Position numbers and translations under genes: made by a program
Source of the DNA: Cellvibrionales bacterium UBA7375
GTDB taxonomy: Bacteria; Pseudomonadota; Gammaproteobacteria; Pseudomonadales; Porticoccaceae
Length of the DNA stretch: 62,372 nucleotides
NCBI GenBank assembly: GCA_949487135.1
Contig: CATAJQ010000046.1
Coordinates: 1-62,372, forward strand
Direction of reading: 5' to 3'
The notes under the pieces: generated by a model
Seen by the model: only the letters and a program-made list of their open reading frames with translations
Told to the model about the DNA's origin: nothing
Databases searched by the model: none
Shown: positions 22,913 to 31,209 of the stretch, piece after piece
Position numbering within the stretch: position 1 is the first letter of the stretch
Layout: each line of letters starts with the position of its first letter

Positions 22913-24655
22913 TTATTGTGCTTGAAGATTAGTAATCCACACGGTTTGATAAGGGGCTAATTCGATAATTTGATGCTTTTCGTTAAATGTATCACCAGAA
23001 ATTAGGTCAAACCAATTCTCGGTATCGATTAGGTTTAAATCAGACATTTCTAATGTTTGCATCTGGTTACTGATATTGCTGACACAAAAAATACTCTGCT
23101 CTCGATCCATGCTTTGACGCCAAAAGCCAAATAATTGTGAACCAAGATGGAGTGTGAATTGGGTAGCATTAGGGTGAAAAGCCGATTGATTACTGCGAAT
23201 ATTAAATAGAGATTTTAAGCGGTTATAAACTTGGTGATGGGTGCTGGTTTCGTCATTTAATTCGCTCTGAAGCGTTTTATAATCCCATTGATGGCGGTTA
23301 ATTGCTCGATTATGCCCACTATTTTCAGCGCGCTGATAGTCATTTTTGGTACCAACCAAGCTGTGGATATAGATGCCGGGAATACCTTCAAGCGCCAGCA
23401 TAATCGCATGGGCGCATAAGAAACGCTGTAAGCCGTTTTCATCGGCACCATCTTTTGTTCCCTGCAGTGCATCAAATAGAGAGATATTGATCTCATAGGG
23501 TTTGCGAGTGACATTTTCCGCATTGCGCCAAGAAATTAAGCCGCCAAATTGCTGCATAGTGCTGACCAGTGAATCAATTTCCTGTTCATCTAACAGCCCC
23601 TCTGCGGGTCTGAGGCCAATACCGTCATGAGAGGCAATAAAGTTAAAGTATGCGGTGCCATTGCGAGCGGGCGGCATACTCATCATCCATTGCTTTAAGT
23701 GGTCGCAACTCCCGGTGACAAGGGTATTTACAAGTAGGGGAGGCAACGAGAAGTTATAGATGCAATGAGCTTCGTTAGCATTGCCAAAATAGGCTAAATT
23801 TTCACGGTTGGGTATATTGGTTTCTGTAATAATGATTGCATCAGGTCTGGCCTGTTCAATCAAAGACCTAAGTAGGCGAACAACCTCGTGGGTCTGCTCT
23901 AAATTTAGACAGTTGGTGCCAATTTCTTTCCATAGGAACGCCACAGCATCTAATCTAAAGATTCGCACACCATGATCAAGATACTGACGAATAATACTGA
24001 CAAACTGTTTAAGGACTTCAGGGTTTTTAAAGTTCAGATCCACCTGATCATGACTAAAGGTACACCACACATGTTGAGTCCCCTCGGCCGTTTCCACTTC
24101 ACGTAATAAATCATTTGTTCGCGGCCTAACCACTGCACTTAAATCATCTTCGGGGCTGGCGGTAAAAAAGAAATTGCGACCGGGGTCACGATTCTTTTTA
24201 AAATTATCAAACCACAGACTTCTAGCAGAACAGTGGTTGATCACCAAATCAGCCATTAGCGAGTAATTATCAGCAATGGCAACAATATCATCCCAATCAC
24301 CAAGACTTGGATTGACGGTAGAATAATCTAAAACAGAAAAGCCATCATCGGTGGTAAAAGGATAAAACGGCAGTATATGAACGCCGTCTATCATATCCTT
24401 GCTATAGCTATCTAAGAACGACTTTAAGCTGGCTAGCGGCTGTCGCTCAGGTTCTAGAATACTGTCACCATAGCAAATTAGAATACTGTCTTTCTCATTC
24501 CAGTGATTAATATAGCGATTTTTTATCGGCTCAATATTCTCCAGCCGCATCAGCTGAATAAGTTCAGCGGCAAGATTATCAGTGTTATCGACTTCAGTGT
24601 CTCGATAAATAAACTCAAGGTGATGTTCAATTTGTTGAGTGAGCGCGGATGACAT
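22913..24655 (-). CDS. GH13_18 glycoside phosphorylase, probably glucosylglycerate phosphorylase
   Basis: A 580-residue alpha-amylase-fold protein of the sucrose phosphorylase group. Catalytic residues visible are the nucleophile Asp236 (FRLDAVAF), the acid/base Glu278 (IITETNIPN) and the transition-state Asp344 ([10 protein letters not shown]). GH13_18 includes sucrose phosphorylase, sucrose-6-phosphate phosphorylase and glucosylglycerate phosphorylase (E. coli YcjM type). Its position 20 bp after gpgS and gpgP makes glucosylglycerate the likely substrate, cleaved by phosphate to glucose 1-phosphate and glycerate. No signal peptide is visible, so it acts in the cytoplasm. Sucrose specificity cannot be excluded from motifs alone. 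Confidence 0.8.
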   Translation of the reverse strand: MSSALTQQIEHHLEFIYRDTEVDNTDNLAAELIQLMRLENIEPIKNRYINHWNEKDSILICYGDSILEPERQPLASLKSFLDSYSKDMIDGVHILPFYPFTTDDGFSVLDYSTVNPSLGDWDDIVAIADNYSLMADLVINHCSARSLWFDNFKKNRDPGRNFFFTASPEDDLSAVVRPRTNDLLREVETAEGTQHVWCTFSHDQVDLNFKNPEVLKQFVSIIRQYLDHGVRIFRLDAVAFLWKEIGTNCLNLEQTHEVVRLLRSLIEQARPDAIIITETNIPNRENLAYFGNANEAHCIYNFSLPPLLVNTLVTGSCDHLKQWMMSMPPARNGTAYFNFIASHDGIGLRPAEGLLDEQEIDSLVSTMQQFGGLISWRNAENVTRKPYEINISLFDALQGTKDGADENGLQRFLCAHAIMLALEGIPGIYIHSLVGTKNDYQRAENSGHNRAINRHQWDYKTLQSELNDETSTHHQVYNRLKSLFNIRSNQSAFHPNATQFTLHLGSQLFGFWRQSMDREQSIFCVSNISNQMQTLEMSDLNLIDTENWFDLISGDTFNEKHQIIELAPYQTVWITNLQAQ

Positions 24656-24675
24656 AGATTAACTCTTTACCTAAA

Positions 24676-25902
24676 TTATTGGTTACTAAATTCTTTGTGA
24701 TCTTCTTCGACGGCATGAATTAATTCGTCAAAAATATCCGGTACGGCACTGACTACACGGTTCCAGCTGGGAATAAATGGTCGCTCCATAGGGCAAGTGA
24801 AAAACAATTCACCTGCTTTCATAATATTTTCGGCAAACATTTCTACTGCCTGCTCCTCTTGATGAACATCCAGTGTTAAACCATTCATAATAGCGTCGTT
24901 GTGACAGGTCTCAATAACATCCAGTGCCATGCGGTAATAGGTCGCCTTAAGCGATCTAAACGCCTCTTGGCTAAATACCTCCCCCTGAGTAGCTAACTTT
25001 CGATAAAGAGCCTTAGCGATATCGATGGACATCTTAGATAGCCCATCTGAGTCGTTATTTAAAGACAACTTCTGATGCTTGTGGTCATAGGTGTCCGCAA
25101 TATCCACTTGGCAAAGCCTGTTGTTGGCATAGTTGCGGTACATTTCTGAAAGAACACCAATTTCGAGCCCCCAGTCACTGGGAATACGGATATCGTTAAG
25201 CACATCGCGGCGGAAAGAAAACTCCCCCGCCAATGGATAACGGTAACTGTCCATGTAGTTTAAATAATCAGTGTGACCCACTGTTTTCTTAAGGGCGCGT
25301 AGTAAGGGAGAAACTAATAGGCGAGAAACGCGTCCATTAATTTTGCCGTCCGCTACCCGAGCGTAATAGCCTTTACAGAACTCATAGTTAAACAGTGGGT
25401 TGGCGACAGGGTAGATTAGCCTAGCGAGAAGTTCACGGTTGTAGGTGACAATATCACAGTCATGCAAAGCCACTGATTCAGCCTTATTAGATGCAAGAAT
25501 ATAGCCCATGCAGTACCAAACATTGCGACCCTTGCCCATCTCTTTAGGGGCTAGATCTAAATCTTGCAGTTTCTTGTCCAATGCACGCAATCTTGGGCCA
25601 TCATTCCACAGCACGCGAAAATCCTGCGGTAACCCAGAGAAGAACTTTAGCGCATCGCGATATTGGTTTTCATCGGCACGGTCTAAACCAATCACAATCT
25701 GATTTAAGTACGGCACCTTTTTAAGTTCTGAAATAATAAGCGGCATCGCCTCGCCTTCAAGTTCAGAGTAAAGTGAAGGCAAAATTAGACCCAGAGGTCT
25801 TTTCTTGGAGAATTCAACCAGTTCAGATTCCATATCCTCTAGTGGACGTTTAGATAAATTGTGCAATGTTGTAATAATGCCGTTTTGATGAAAATCACCC
25901 AT
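24676..25902 (-). CDS. gpgS: Glucosyl-3-phosphoglycerate synthase
   Basis: Transfers glucose from a nucleotide sugar to 3-phosphoglycerate, the first step to the compatible solute glucosylglycerate. The 408-residue GT-A type protein resembles the GT81/GpgS family. It has LPSLYSELEGEAMPLI near the N-terminus, RALDKKLQDL and MGKGRNVWYCMGY for donor binding, and the metal-binding HDCD (Asp148, Asp150). Its start overlaps the end of gpgP by eight bases. The order phosphatase-synthase-phosphorylase makes a dedicated operon. Confidence 0.88.
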   Translation of the reverse strand: MGDFHQNGIITTLHNLSKRPLEDMESELVEFSKKRPLGLILPSLYSELEGEAMPLIISELKKVPYLNQIVIGLDRADENQYRDALKFFSGLPQDFRVLWNDGPRLRALDKKLQDLDLAPKEMGKGRNVWYCMGYILASNKAESVALHDCDIVTYNRELLARLIYPVANPLFNYEFCKGYYARVADGKINGRVSRLLVSPLLRALKKTVGHTDYLNYMDSYRYPLAGEFSFRRDVLNDIRIPSDWGLEIGVLSEMYRNYANNRLCQVDIADTYDHKHQKLSLNNDSDGLSKMSIDIAKALYRKLATQGEVFSQEAFRSLKATYYRMALDVIETCHNDAIMNGLTLDVHQEEQAVEMFAENIMKAGELFFTCPMERPFIPSWNRVVSAVPDIFDELIHAVEEDHKEFSNQ

Positions 25903-26767
25903 AAATTTTACTACCTATTTCTAAAGAATTTTTAAGCCAAAAAGACACAGACTCAGCCCAGCCTTGGGGTCCGAAATCACTGCTAATTAACAGATTATTT
26001 TTCCGATTTAAGGTTGGTGGCATATGTGTTTTTGAGCGAATTATAATTGCGCTAGTCGCAGCTTCTAGCATACTTATGTCGTTGCCACTATCACCAATGG
26101 CTAGGCTATGGACTTCCTCAAGGGAGTTGAGTTGTTGATAGATTTTAACCAGTTGCAGTAGGGTGCTGCCCTTATTCACCTTGTCGCCAAGCGCTAGAAA
26201 TCGCCCACCTTGCAATAGTGTTCCACCTGCTGCCGATAGTTTGTCGATAAATTCTTGTTTACGCTGTGCACTGCCCAGCCAGTGAATGGGCTCACTATAT
26301 TTTCGCTTATTGCTTAACTCAGCTTGGTCTAAGCTCAACCCAGTAATATCTTGAATACCTTTTAGCCCCCTATCAGACACAATGCTAGCAAAGGTTTCAA
26401 ACTCACCTTCAAAGTCTTGGGCAAAGTCTTCTAGTAAGTTGTTCCAATGTTGACGAGGTTTACTATTGGCAACAATCCAAAAGCCAGACTCTTCAGCCCA
26501 GTGTTGGGGTATGGTTGGGAAATATTTAGTTGGTATGGCAATGGCTGCACCGTTTTCGACAATAAACGGATGACGGTTGTTTAATGTTATGCGCAGTTGT
26601 TCCACTTCAGCAAAGGTTTTACTGGTAATGGGTATTACTGGAATTGCTCTAGTTTCCAGCTCTTCTAATAATGGTTTAGCAGCATCGAAGCGGTAACTAT
26701 CATGATCCAATAAGCTTCCATCAAGATCAGTGAATACAAGCGCTTGTGTCGAAGAAATTACAGACAT
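25895..26767 (-). CDS. gpgP: Glucosyl-3-phosphoglycerate phosphatase (MPGP-like HAD phosphatase)
   Basis: Removes phosphate from glucosyl-3-phosphoglycerate to give glucosylglycerate. The protein has 290 residues from the ATG at 26765-26767. The HAD motifs are Asp14 and Asp16 in FTDLDGSLLD, PITSKTF, the lysine region SNKRKYSEPIHW, and AIGDSGNDISMLEA. It belongs to the mannosyl-3-phosphoglycerate phosphatase branch; the neighbouring gpgS points to the glucosyl substrate. An upstream in-frame ATG (26798-26800) would put coding sequence over the NtrC box, and an AGGGG site precedes the lower start, so I chose the latter. Confidence 0.87.
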   Translation of the reverse strand: MSVISSTQALVFTDLDGSLLDHDSYRFDAAKPLLEELETRAIPVIPITSKTFAEVEQLRITLNNRHPFIVENGAAIAIPTKYFPTIPQHWAEESGFWIVANSKPRQHWNNLLEDFAQDFEGEFETFASIVSDRGLKGIQDITGLSLDQAELSNKRKYSEPIHWLGSAQRKQEFIDKLSAAGGTLLQGGRFLALGDKVNKGSTLLQLVKIYQQLNSLEEVHSLAIGDSGNDISMLEAATSAIIIRSKTHMPPTLNRKNNLLISSDFGPQGWAESVSFWLKNSLEIGSKIYG

Positions 26768-26782
26768 GCAAAAACCCCTATT

Positions 26783-26799
26783 TGCACTATTTTGGTGCA
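26783..26799. promoter_or_regulatory. NtrC binding box upstream of the glucosylglycerate operon
   Basis: TGCACTATTTTGGTGCA matches the NtrC consensus TGCACC-N5-GGTGCA at 11 of 12 defined bases and closely resembles the known glnA enhancer sites. It lies 15 bp before the gpgP start codon and about 90 bp downstream of the start point predicted from the sigma-54 element. Confidence 0.75.
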
Positions 26800-26856
26800 T
26801 GTTATGGTTTGGCCTTCGAACCCGCGTGTGGCTGTTACTAACATCAATGTCCTATG

Positions 26857-26871
26857 CGCTGAATTTCAGCG
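26857..26871. promoter_or_regulatory. 15-bp inverted repeat in the gpgP leader
   Basis: CGCTGAA and TTCAGCG are perfect 7-bp arms around a single T. It lies about 90 bp before gpgP, in the predicted transcribed leader. It may be an operator or a small RNA hairpin; there is no T-run after it in the direction of transcription. Confidence 0.45.
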
Positions 26872-26899
26872 AAAAATTACATATATGTCAGGGTTTAAA

Positions 26900-26915
26900 G
26901 CAGTAATCGTGCCAA
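26900..26915 (-). promoter_or_regulatory. Sigma-54 (-24/-12) promoter of the glucosylglycerate operon
   Basis: Minus-strand TTGGCACGATTACTGC contains the -24 GG and -12 GC at the required 10-base spacing. It differs from the RpoN consensus TTGGCACG-N4-TTGC at one base. Transcription would start near 26888 and run toward gpgP. Confidence 0.75.
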
Positions 26916-26983
26916 TTTTTGCATAAAGATTTTGTTATTAAAAATACCAAGTAATAGAGCAAGAATAGGGAGAAAAAATTGGC

Positions 26984-27283
26984 TTAGACAAGGAGTGCGC
27001 CTAGTTTCATCGCAATGCCCATATCTCCGCTTACTTTTAAACGACCTGTCATAAAAGCAGACACACCATCCAGTGATCCCTCCGCCATGGCCATAAAGTC
27101 CTCGACACTAATTACCATCGTACAATCGGGGTCGGCGCCCTCAGTAGAGACAATATTAGGCACTTGCGAAGCATCTAAAATAACACTTCCCTCATCACCG
27201 AAATCAAACTTAACGACAGATCCAAGCCCGCAGTCCTCACCCACTTTTTCCTGTAGACCGTCAATAATAGTTTGTAGTGTCAC
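26984..27283 (-). CDS. SCP2 sterol-transfer family protein
   Basis: A small 99-residue protein of the SCP2 lipid-binding fold: ILDASQVPNIVS, the PDCTMVISVEDFMAMAEG segment and FMTGRLKVSGDMGIAMKL follow the family pattern almost end to end. Such proteins bind acyl chains or acyl-CoA. It lies 34 bp downstream of the thiolase on the same strand, so they are probably co-transcribed and a role in fatty acid breakdown is reasonable. The ligand is unknown. Confidence 0.85.
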   Translation of the reverse strand: MTLQTIIDGLQEKVGEDCGLGSVVKFDFGDEGSVILDASQVPNIVSTEGADPDCTMVISVEDFMAMAEGSLDGVSAFMTGRLKVSGDMGIAMKLGALLV

Positions 27284-27317
27284 AATTTCTCCTTGTTGAA
27301 TGTTTAATTAACAATAT

Positions 27318-28598
27318 TTAGGCTTCAACAACAGCGGTAACACCCTGACCGCCGGCGGCACAGATGGAAATCAAGCCGCGCCCACCACCATTTTGTTGAA
27401 GTATTTTTGCTAGTGTAGCTAGTATTCTAGCACCTGTAGCGGCGAAGGGGTGTCCTGTCGCTACACTGGATCCCTTTACATTTAGCTTACTGCGGTCAAT
27501 GCTACCCAGTGCTTGAGATAACCCCAGTTTGGATTGGCAAAACTCGTCACTTTCCCAAGCCTTAAGGGTACATAAAACCTGCGCCGCAAAGGCCTCATGT
27601 ATTTCGTAAAAATCAAAATCTTGCAGGGTTACACCGGCTTTTTCAAGTAAGCGAGGGACGGCATAGGCCGGTGCCATTAATAGACCTTCGCTATTCTCAC
27701 CCTGAGAGTGAAAATCTACCGCGGCAACTTCACTGTGAGTTAAGTAGGCGTGAACCGGAATATTGCGTTTATCGGCCCATGCTTCACTGGCTAACAGAAC
27801 GGAGGCGGCGCCATCAGTTAGGGTAGTTGAATTAGCTGCGGTAAGAGTGCCTGATTTACGATCAAAAGCGGGTCGTAATTGGGCAAGTTTTTCCATGGGG
27901 GTATTGCGCATAATCCCGTCGCGGTTAACACCATTAAAAGGGGACATAAGATCGTTAAAAAAACCATCTTCATAGGCGGCTATAAGATTTTGATGGCTGC
28001 TAAAGGTGAGTTCATCTTGCTCTTGACGGCTAATATCCCACTGTTTAGCCATTATTTCACAATGTTGCCCCATAGACAGCCCAGTGCGAGGTTCAACGTT
28101 AGCCGTGATTTCTGGCAGAATAAAACTCGGTCTAAAACGGGTTAGTATCTTAAGTCTTTGTCCTAGCGTCTTAGCTCTGTTGAGATCTAACAGCATTTGC
28201 CTGTAGCCTTCGTTAACCCCAATAGGAACATCACTGGCGGTATCGGTACCACCAGCAATGGCGCAATCGATTTGTCCCAAAGCAATCTTATTGGCGACTA
28301 AGATGGCTGCTTCTAATCCTGTGCCGCAGGCCTGTTGGACATCATAGGCTGGTGTTCCTGGCGATAATTTTGAGCTGAGAGTGGCCTCGCGAGCCAGATT
28401 GAAATCCTTTGCGTGCTTCATAACAGCTCCAGCGGCTACTTCGCCAAGGCGTTCCCCCTCCAGATCAAAGCGTTTAACGAGACCTGTGATTGAGGAGGTT
28501 AGCATCTCGAGATTAGATGCGTTTTTGTAAGCGGTATTACTGCGTACAAAAGGAATTCTGTTGCCGCCTAAAATTGCTACTCTGCTTGTGCTGTCCAT
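27318..28598 (-). CDS. Acetyl-CoA acyltransferase (FadI-like thiolase)
   Basis: Thiolase that cleaves 3-ketoacyl-CoA with CoA. From the ATG at 28598 (GGGA six bases before it) it has 426 residues; another ATG five codons upstream (28613) is possible. The active residues are Cys91 in QQACGTGLEA, the histidine in EIHEAFAAQ, and the C-terminal GHPFAATGAR and CAAGGQG. Size and sequence fit the FadI type of long-chain beta-oxidation rather than short biosynthetic thiolases. It is divergent from the FabG-like gene with palindromes between them. Confidence 0.87.
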   Translation of the reverse strand: MDSTSRVAILGGNRIPFVRSNTAYKNASNLEMLTSSITGLVKRFDLEGERLGEVAAGAVMKHAKDFNLAREATLSSKLSPGTPAYDVQQACGTGLEAAILVANKIALGQIDCAIAGGTDTASDVPIGVNEGYRQMLLDLNRAKTLGQRLKILTRFRPSFILPEITANVEPRTGLSMGQHCEIMAKQWDISRQEQDELTFSSHQNLIAAYEDGFFNDLMSPFNGVNRDGIMRNTPMEKLAQLRPAFDRKSGTLTAANSTTLTDGAASVLLASEAWADKRNIPVHAYLTHSEVAAVDFHSQGENSEGLLMAPAYAVPRLLEKAGVTLQDFDFYEIHEAFAAQVLCTLKAWESDEFCQSKLGLSQALGSIDRSKLNVKGSSVATGHPFAATGARILATLAKILQQNGGGRGLISICAAGGQGVTAVVEA

Positions 28599-28667
28599 AA
28601 GGGTTCCCATCATTACATTGAGTTACAAACACGTCTATTATTCTTACAGCTTAACATTAGATAAATA

Positions 28668-28679
28668 AAATGATCATTT
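28668..28679. promoter_or_regulatory. Perfect 12-bp palindrome between the thiolase and fabG-like genes
   Basis: AAATGATCATTT lies 70 bp from the thiolase start and 112 bp from the fabG-like start, a likely place for a shared operator. Confidence 0.45.
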
Positions 28680-28718
28680 CATTGGTAAATTCAAAATTTA
28701 AAGTGGCATTTGGGTCAA

Positions 28719-28732
28719 TTCGATTTATCGAA
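28719..28732. promoter_or_regulatory. Inverted repeat upstream of the fabG-like gene
   Basis: TTCGAT and ATCGAA arms around TT, 59 bp before the fabG-like ATG. Possible operator overlapping the promoter. Confidence 0.4.
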
Positions 28733-28791
28733 ACTTTGATAGAGTAGAGTGTTAATAATAAGGCCCTAATTGCCAAAATAAGGAGAACTGA

Positions 28792-30132
28792 ATGAGTGAC
28801 AAATATTTGCAATTCGCTAATTCCAAGATCGGCAAATCAATCCTGTCTATGCTGGGTCTGCCGAAGCCACCTAGGTTAATTAGGGAAAATGAAAATCACC
28901 CTCATCAGTTATCGTCTAATTTATTGTGTGGAACTACTACTGCCGCGCTCTATGGTACGCAAATAAAACAATCACTTGAGGCGACAGAATTAGTTTTGGT
29001 GAGTGAAGATGCACAGTCATGTAATCTAGTCTTTGATGCCAGTGGTGTAAGAAGCACAGAGCAGGCCGCTGAGCTATACCAATTCTTCCACAAAAACCTA
29101 TCCAAATTGCCGCGCTGTGGGCGAGTGGTGATTATTGGGCAGCAACCAAATCATATTGACAGTATAGAGCATGCCATAGCACAGCGTGGCTTAGTTGGCT
29201 TTATGAAATCCGTAGCCAAAGAAATAGGTCGCAAAGGCGCAACCGCTAACTTGATCTATTTAAATGGCTTTGGGCATAAGGGTTTGGCTGCACCATTACG
29301 ATTTTTGTTATCCGCTGGCTGTGCCTACACCAATGGGCAGGTCATCAATTTAACGACGCCAGTGACAGAGTTATCATCACAGCATAATTGGCAGCTTCCT
29401 CTGAAGGGTAAATCAATTGTGGTAACTGGTGCCGCAAGGGGGATAGGTTTGGCTATGAGTCAGGTGTTGGCACGAGATGGTGCTGTGGTTATAGGGGTAG
29501 ATGTACCACAGGCGCAAGAGCAGCTTGAAAAGGCAATGTCAGATATCGGCGGTGTAGCTTTAGCGTTGGATATTACTGCTGAAGATGCACCGCAGAAGCT
29601 AATAGATTGCTGTGGCAAACAGAATGAAAAGTTGCAGGGTATTGTGCATAACGCCGGAATAACCCGCGACAAAATGTTATCGCGTATGTCTGATCAACAG
29701 TGGCAGTTATTAGTTGATATCAATATAGGCAGTGTTCAAAGAATCAATCAGGCTATTTTAGCGACAGATATGTTAGATCAAGGAGGTCGTATTGTCGGTG
29801 TTGCTTCTATTAGTGGTATTGCGGGTAATCTAGGGCAGAGTAATTATGCCTATTCAAAATCTGCCGTTATTGGCATGGTGGAAAGTATGAAGTCAGACTG
29901 TGCTGAGCGAGGAATTACCATCAATGCAGTGGCCCCGGGTTTTATCGAAACCAAAATGACGGCGGCAATCCCATTTGCTACTAGACAATTTGGTCGTCGT
30001 TTGTGTTCGCTGAGTCAGGGTGGGTTACCACAGGATGTGGCAGAGGTTGTGGGCTTCTTCTTAAGCCCGGAGGCGTCGGGTATTAACGGTAATACAGTCA
30101 GGGTCTGTGGTCAGAATCTAATGGGCGCTTAA
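28792..30132 (+). CDS. Long FabG-type 3-oxoacyl-[acyl carrier protein/CoA] reductase
   Basis: A 446-residue short-chain dehydrogenase, about 200 residues longer than ordinary FabG. The C-terminal half (from about 205) is a complete SDR: TGAARGIGLA for nucleotide binding, VHNAGITRD, and the catalytic Ser-Tyr-Lys in ASISGIAGNLGQSNYAYSKS. The N-terminal half looks like a degenerate Rossmann domain (VVIIGQQPN, GFMKSVAKEIGRKG), as in the high-molecular-weight FabG4 type that reduces 3-oxoacyl-CoA. AAGGAG lies six bases before the ATG. Its pairing with a divergent thiolase suggests acyl-CoA rather than bulk fatty acid synthesis, but this is inference. Confidence 0.85.
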   Translation: MSDKYLQFANSKIGKSILSMLGLPKPPRLIRENENHPHQLSSNLLCGTTTAALYGTQIKQSLEATELVLVSEDAQSCNLVFDASGVRSTEQAAELYQFFHKNLSKLPRCGRVVIIGQQPNHIDSIEHAIAQRGLVGFMKSVAKEIGRKGATANLIYLNGFGHKGLAAPLRFLLSAGCAYTNGQVINLTTPVTELSSQHNWQLPLKGKSIVVTGAARGIGLAMSQVLARDGAVVIGVDVPQAQEQLEKAMSDIGGVALALDITAEDAPQKLIDCCGKQNEKLQGIVHNAGITRDKMLSRMSDQQWQLLVDINIGSVQRINQAILATDMLDQGGRIVGVASISGIAGNLGQSNYAYSKSAVIGMVESMKSDCAERGITINAVAPGFIETKMTAAIPFATRQFGRRLCSLSQGGLPQDVAEVVGFFLSPEASGINGNTVRVCGQNLMGA

Positions 30133-30146
30133 ATTGCGCCCATTAG
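30118..30146. terminator. Strong hairpin between the convergent fabG-like and dapD genes
   Basis: CTAATGGGCGC (30118-30128) and GCGCCCATTAG (30136-30146) are perfect 11-bp arms; the fabG-like stop codon is in the loop. There is no T-run on either side, so it may terminate weakly or protect 3' ends. Confidence 0.5.
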
Positions 30147-30156
30147 TACCAAAATA

Positions 30157-31182
30157 TTAGTTTGAAGCGTGAAGTTCGTGATTGAGTTCAACTGCAGATT
30201 TATTGGTTAGGCATTCAACGGTGCCAGTCACTGAGTTACGTCTAAATAGCAGATCGCTTTTACCCGCTAAATCACGCGCCTTTACTTTACCCGTAGCCTG
30301 CTTGCTGTCGTCTAGCATGGTTACAATAGTCCCCGCAGTAATATAGAGACCTGCTTCTAAGGTGCAGCGATCACCTAGTGGAATACCTAGACCTGAGTTG
30401 GCTCCCAGCAAGCATTTTTCACCCATAGCAATTACCATATTGCCACCACCTGATAGGGTACCCATAATCGAAGCACCGCCACCTACATCGGAGCCTGCGC
30501 CACAGAAAACACCTGCAGAGACTCGACCCTCAATCATATTTGGGCCCTCGGTGCCGGCATTAAAGTTTATAAAGCCCTCATGCATCACGGTAGTGCCTTC
30601 GCCTACATAGGCGCCAAGACGCACTCGCGAGGTATCGGCAATCCGCACGCCCGATGGGACAACGTAGTCGACTAATTTAGGAAACTTATCGACACAGTCA
30701 ACACTGAGTGGACGGCCGACTGCGCGGGCTTCGAGCATTCTTGCTGGAAGATCGTCAATATCGATAGCACCTTCGTTAGTCCATGCCACATTCTTCAGAG
30801 CGCCAAAAATACCCGTTAAGTCAGTGCCATGAGGTTTAACGAGACGATGACTTAGCAAATGAAGTTTTAAATAGCCCTGAGGAACCGAGGTAGGGACACT
30901 GTCCTGTTTTAAGATCACCACAGCCAAGGGGCGGTCGCCACTTTTTAGGGTATTTACTGATGTTGCCAAATCGCTGTAGCCATTTTCTTCCAGTGCAGTT
31001 TGCAGAGATGCTAGCTGATCGCTAGTGGGCTCAACATCTGAAGTTTCACCGAATACGCCAGTGACTAAATTACTCAGTGTTGGCTCTGGATTAAGTACTG
31101 GATTAGGGTAAAAAACTTCTAGCCATTCACCACGGCTATTTTTGGTGCCTGCGCCAATGGCGAAGCTGTAAAGGTTGCTCAT
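30157..31182 (-). CDS. dapD: 2,3,4,5-tetrahydropyridine-2,6-dicarboxylate N-succinyltransferase
   Basis: Succinylates tetrahydrodipicolinate on the way to diaminopimelate and lysine. The 341-residue protein is the longer Pseudomonas-type DapD, not the 274-residue E. coli type. Left-handed beta-helix hexapeptides are evident around GVRIADTSRVRLGAYVGEG and GPNMIEGRVSAGVFCGAGSD, followed by GGGNMVIAMGEKC. It starts MSNLYSFAIGAGTKN. It is followed upstream on the same strand by the YffB-like gene, nth and dapC, so dapC and dapD are probably in one transcription unit. Confidence 0.96.
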   Translation of the reverse strand: MSNLYSFAIGAGTKNSRGEWLEVFYPNPVLNPEPTLSNLVTGVFGETSDVEPTSDQLASLQTALEENGYSDLATSVNTLKSGDRPLAVVILKQDSVPTSVPQGYLKLHLLSHRLVKPHGTDLTGIFGALKNVAWTNEGAIDIDDLPARMLEARAVGRPLSVDCVDKFPKLVDYVVPSGVRIADTSRVRLGAYVGEGTTVMHEGFINFNAGTEGPNMIEGRVSAGVFCGAGSDVGGGASIMGTLSGGGNMVIAMGEKCLLGANSGLGIPLGDRCTLEAGLYITAGTIVTMLDDSKQATGKVKARDLAGKSDLLFRRNSVTGTVECLTNKSAVELNHELHASN

Positions 31183-31209
31183 AATGTGACTCTTTATCTG
31201 AAATATGTC

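Noticed and set aside
26801-26835. tRNA-like T-loop sequence (GGTTCGAA on the minus strand)
   Set aside because: Flanking bases cannot form the T-stem and no anticodon or acceptor arms are present.
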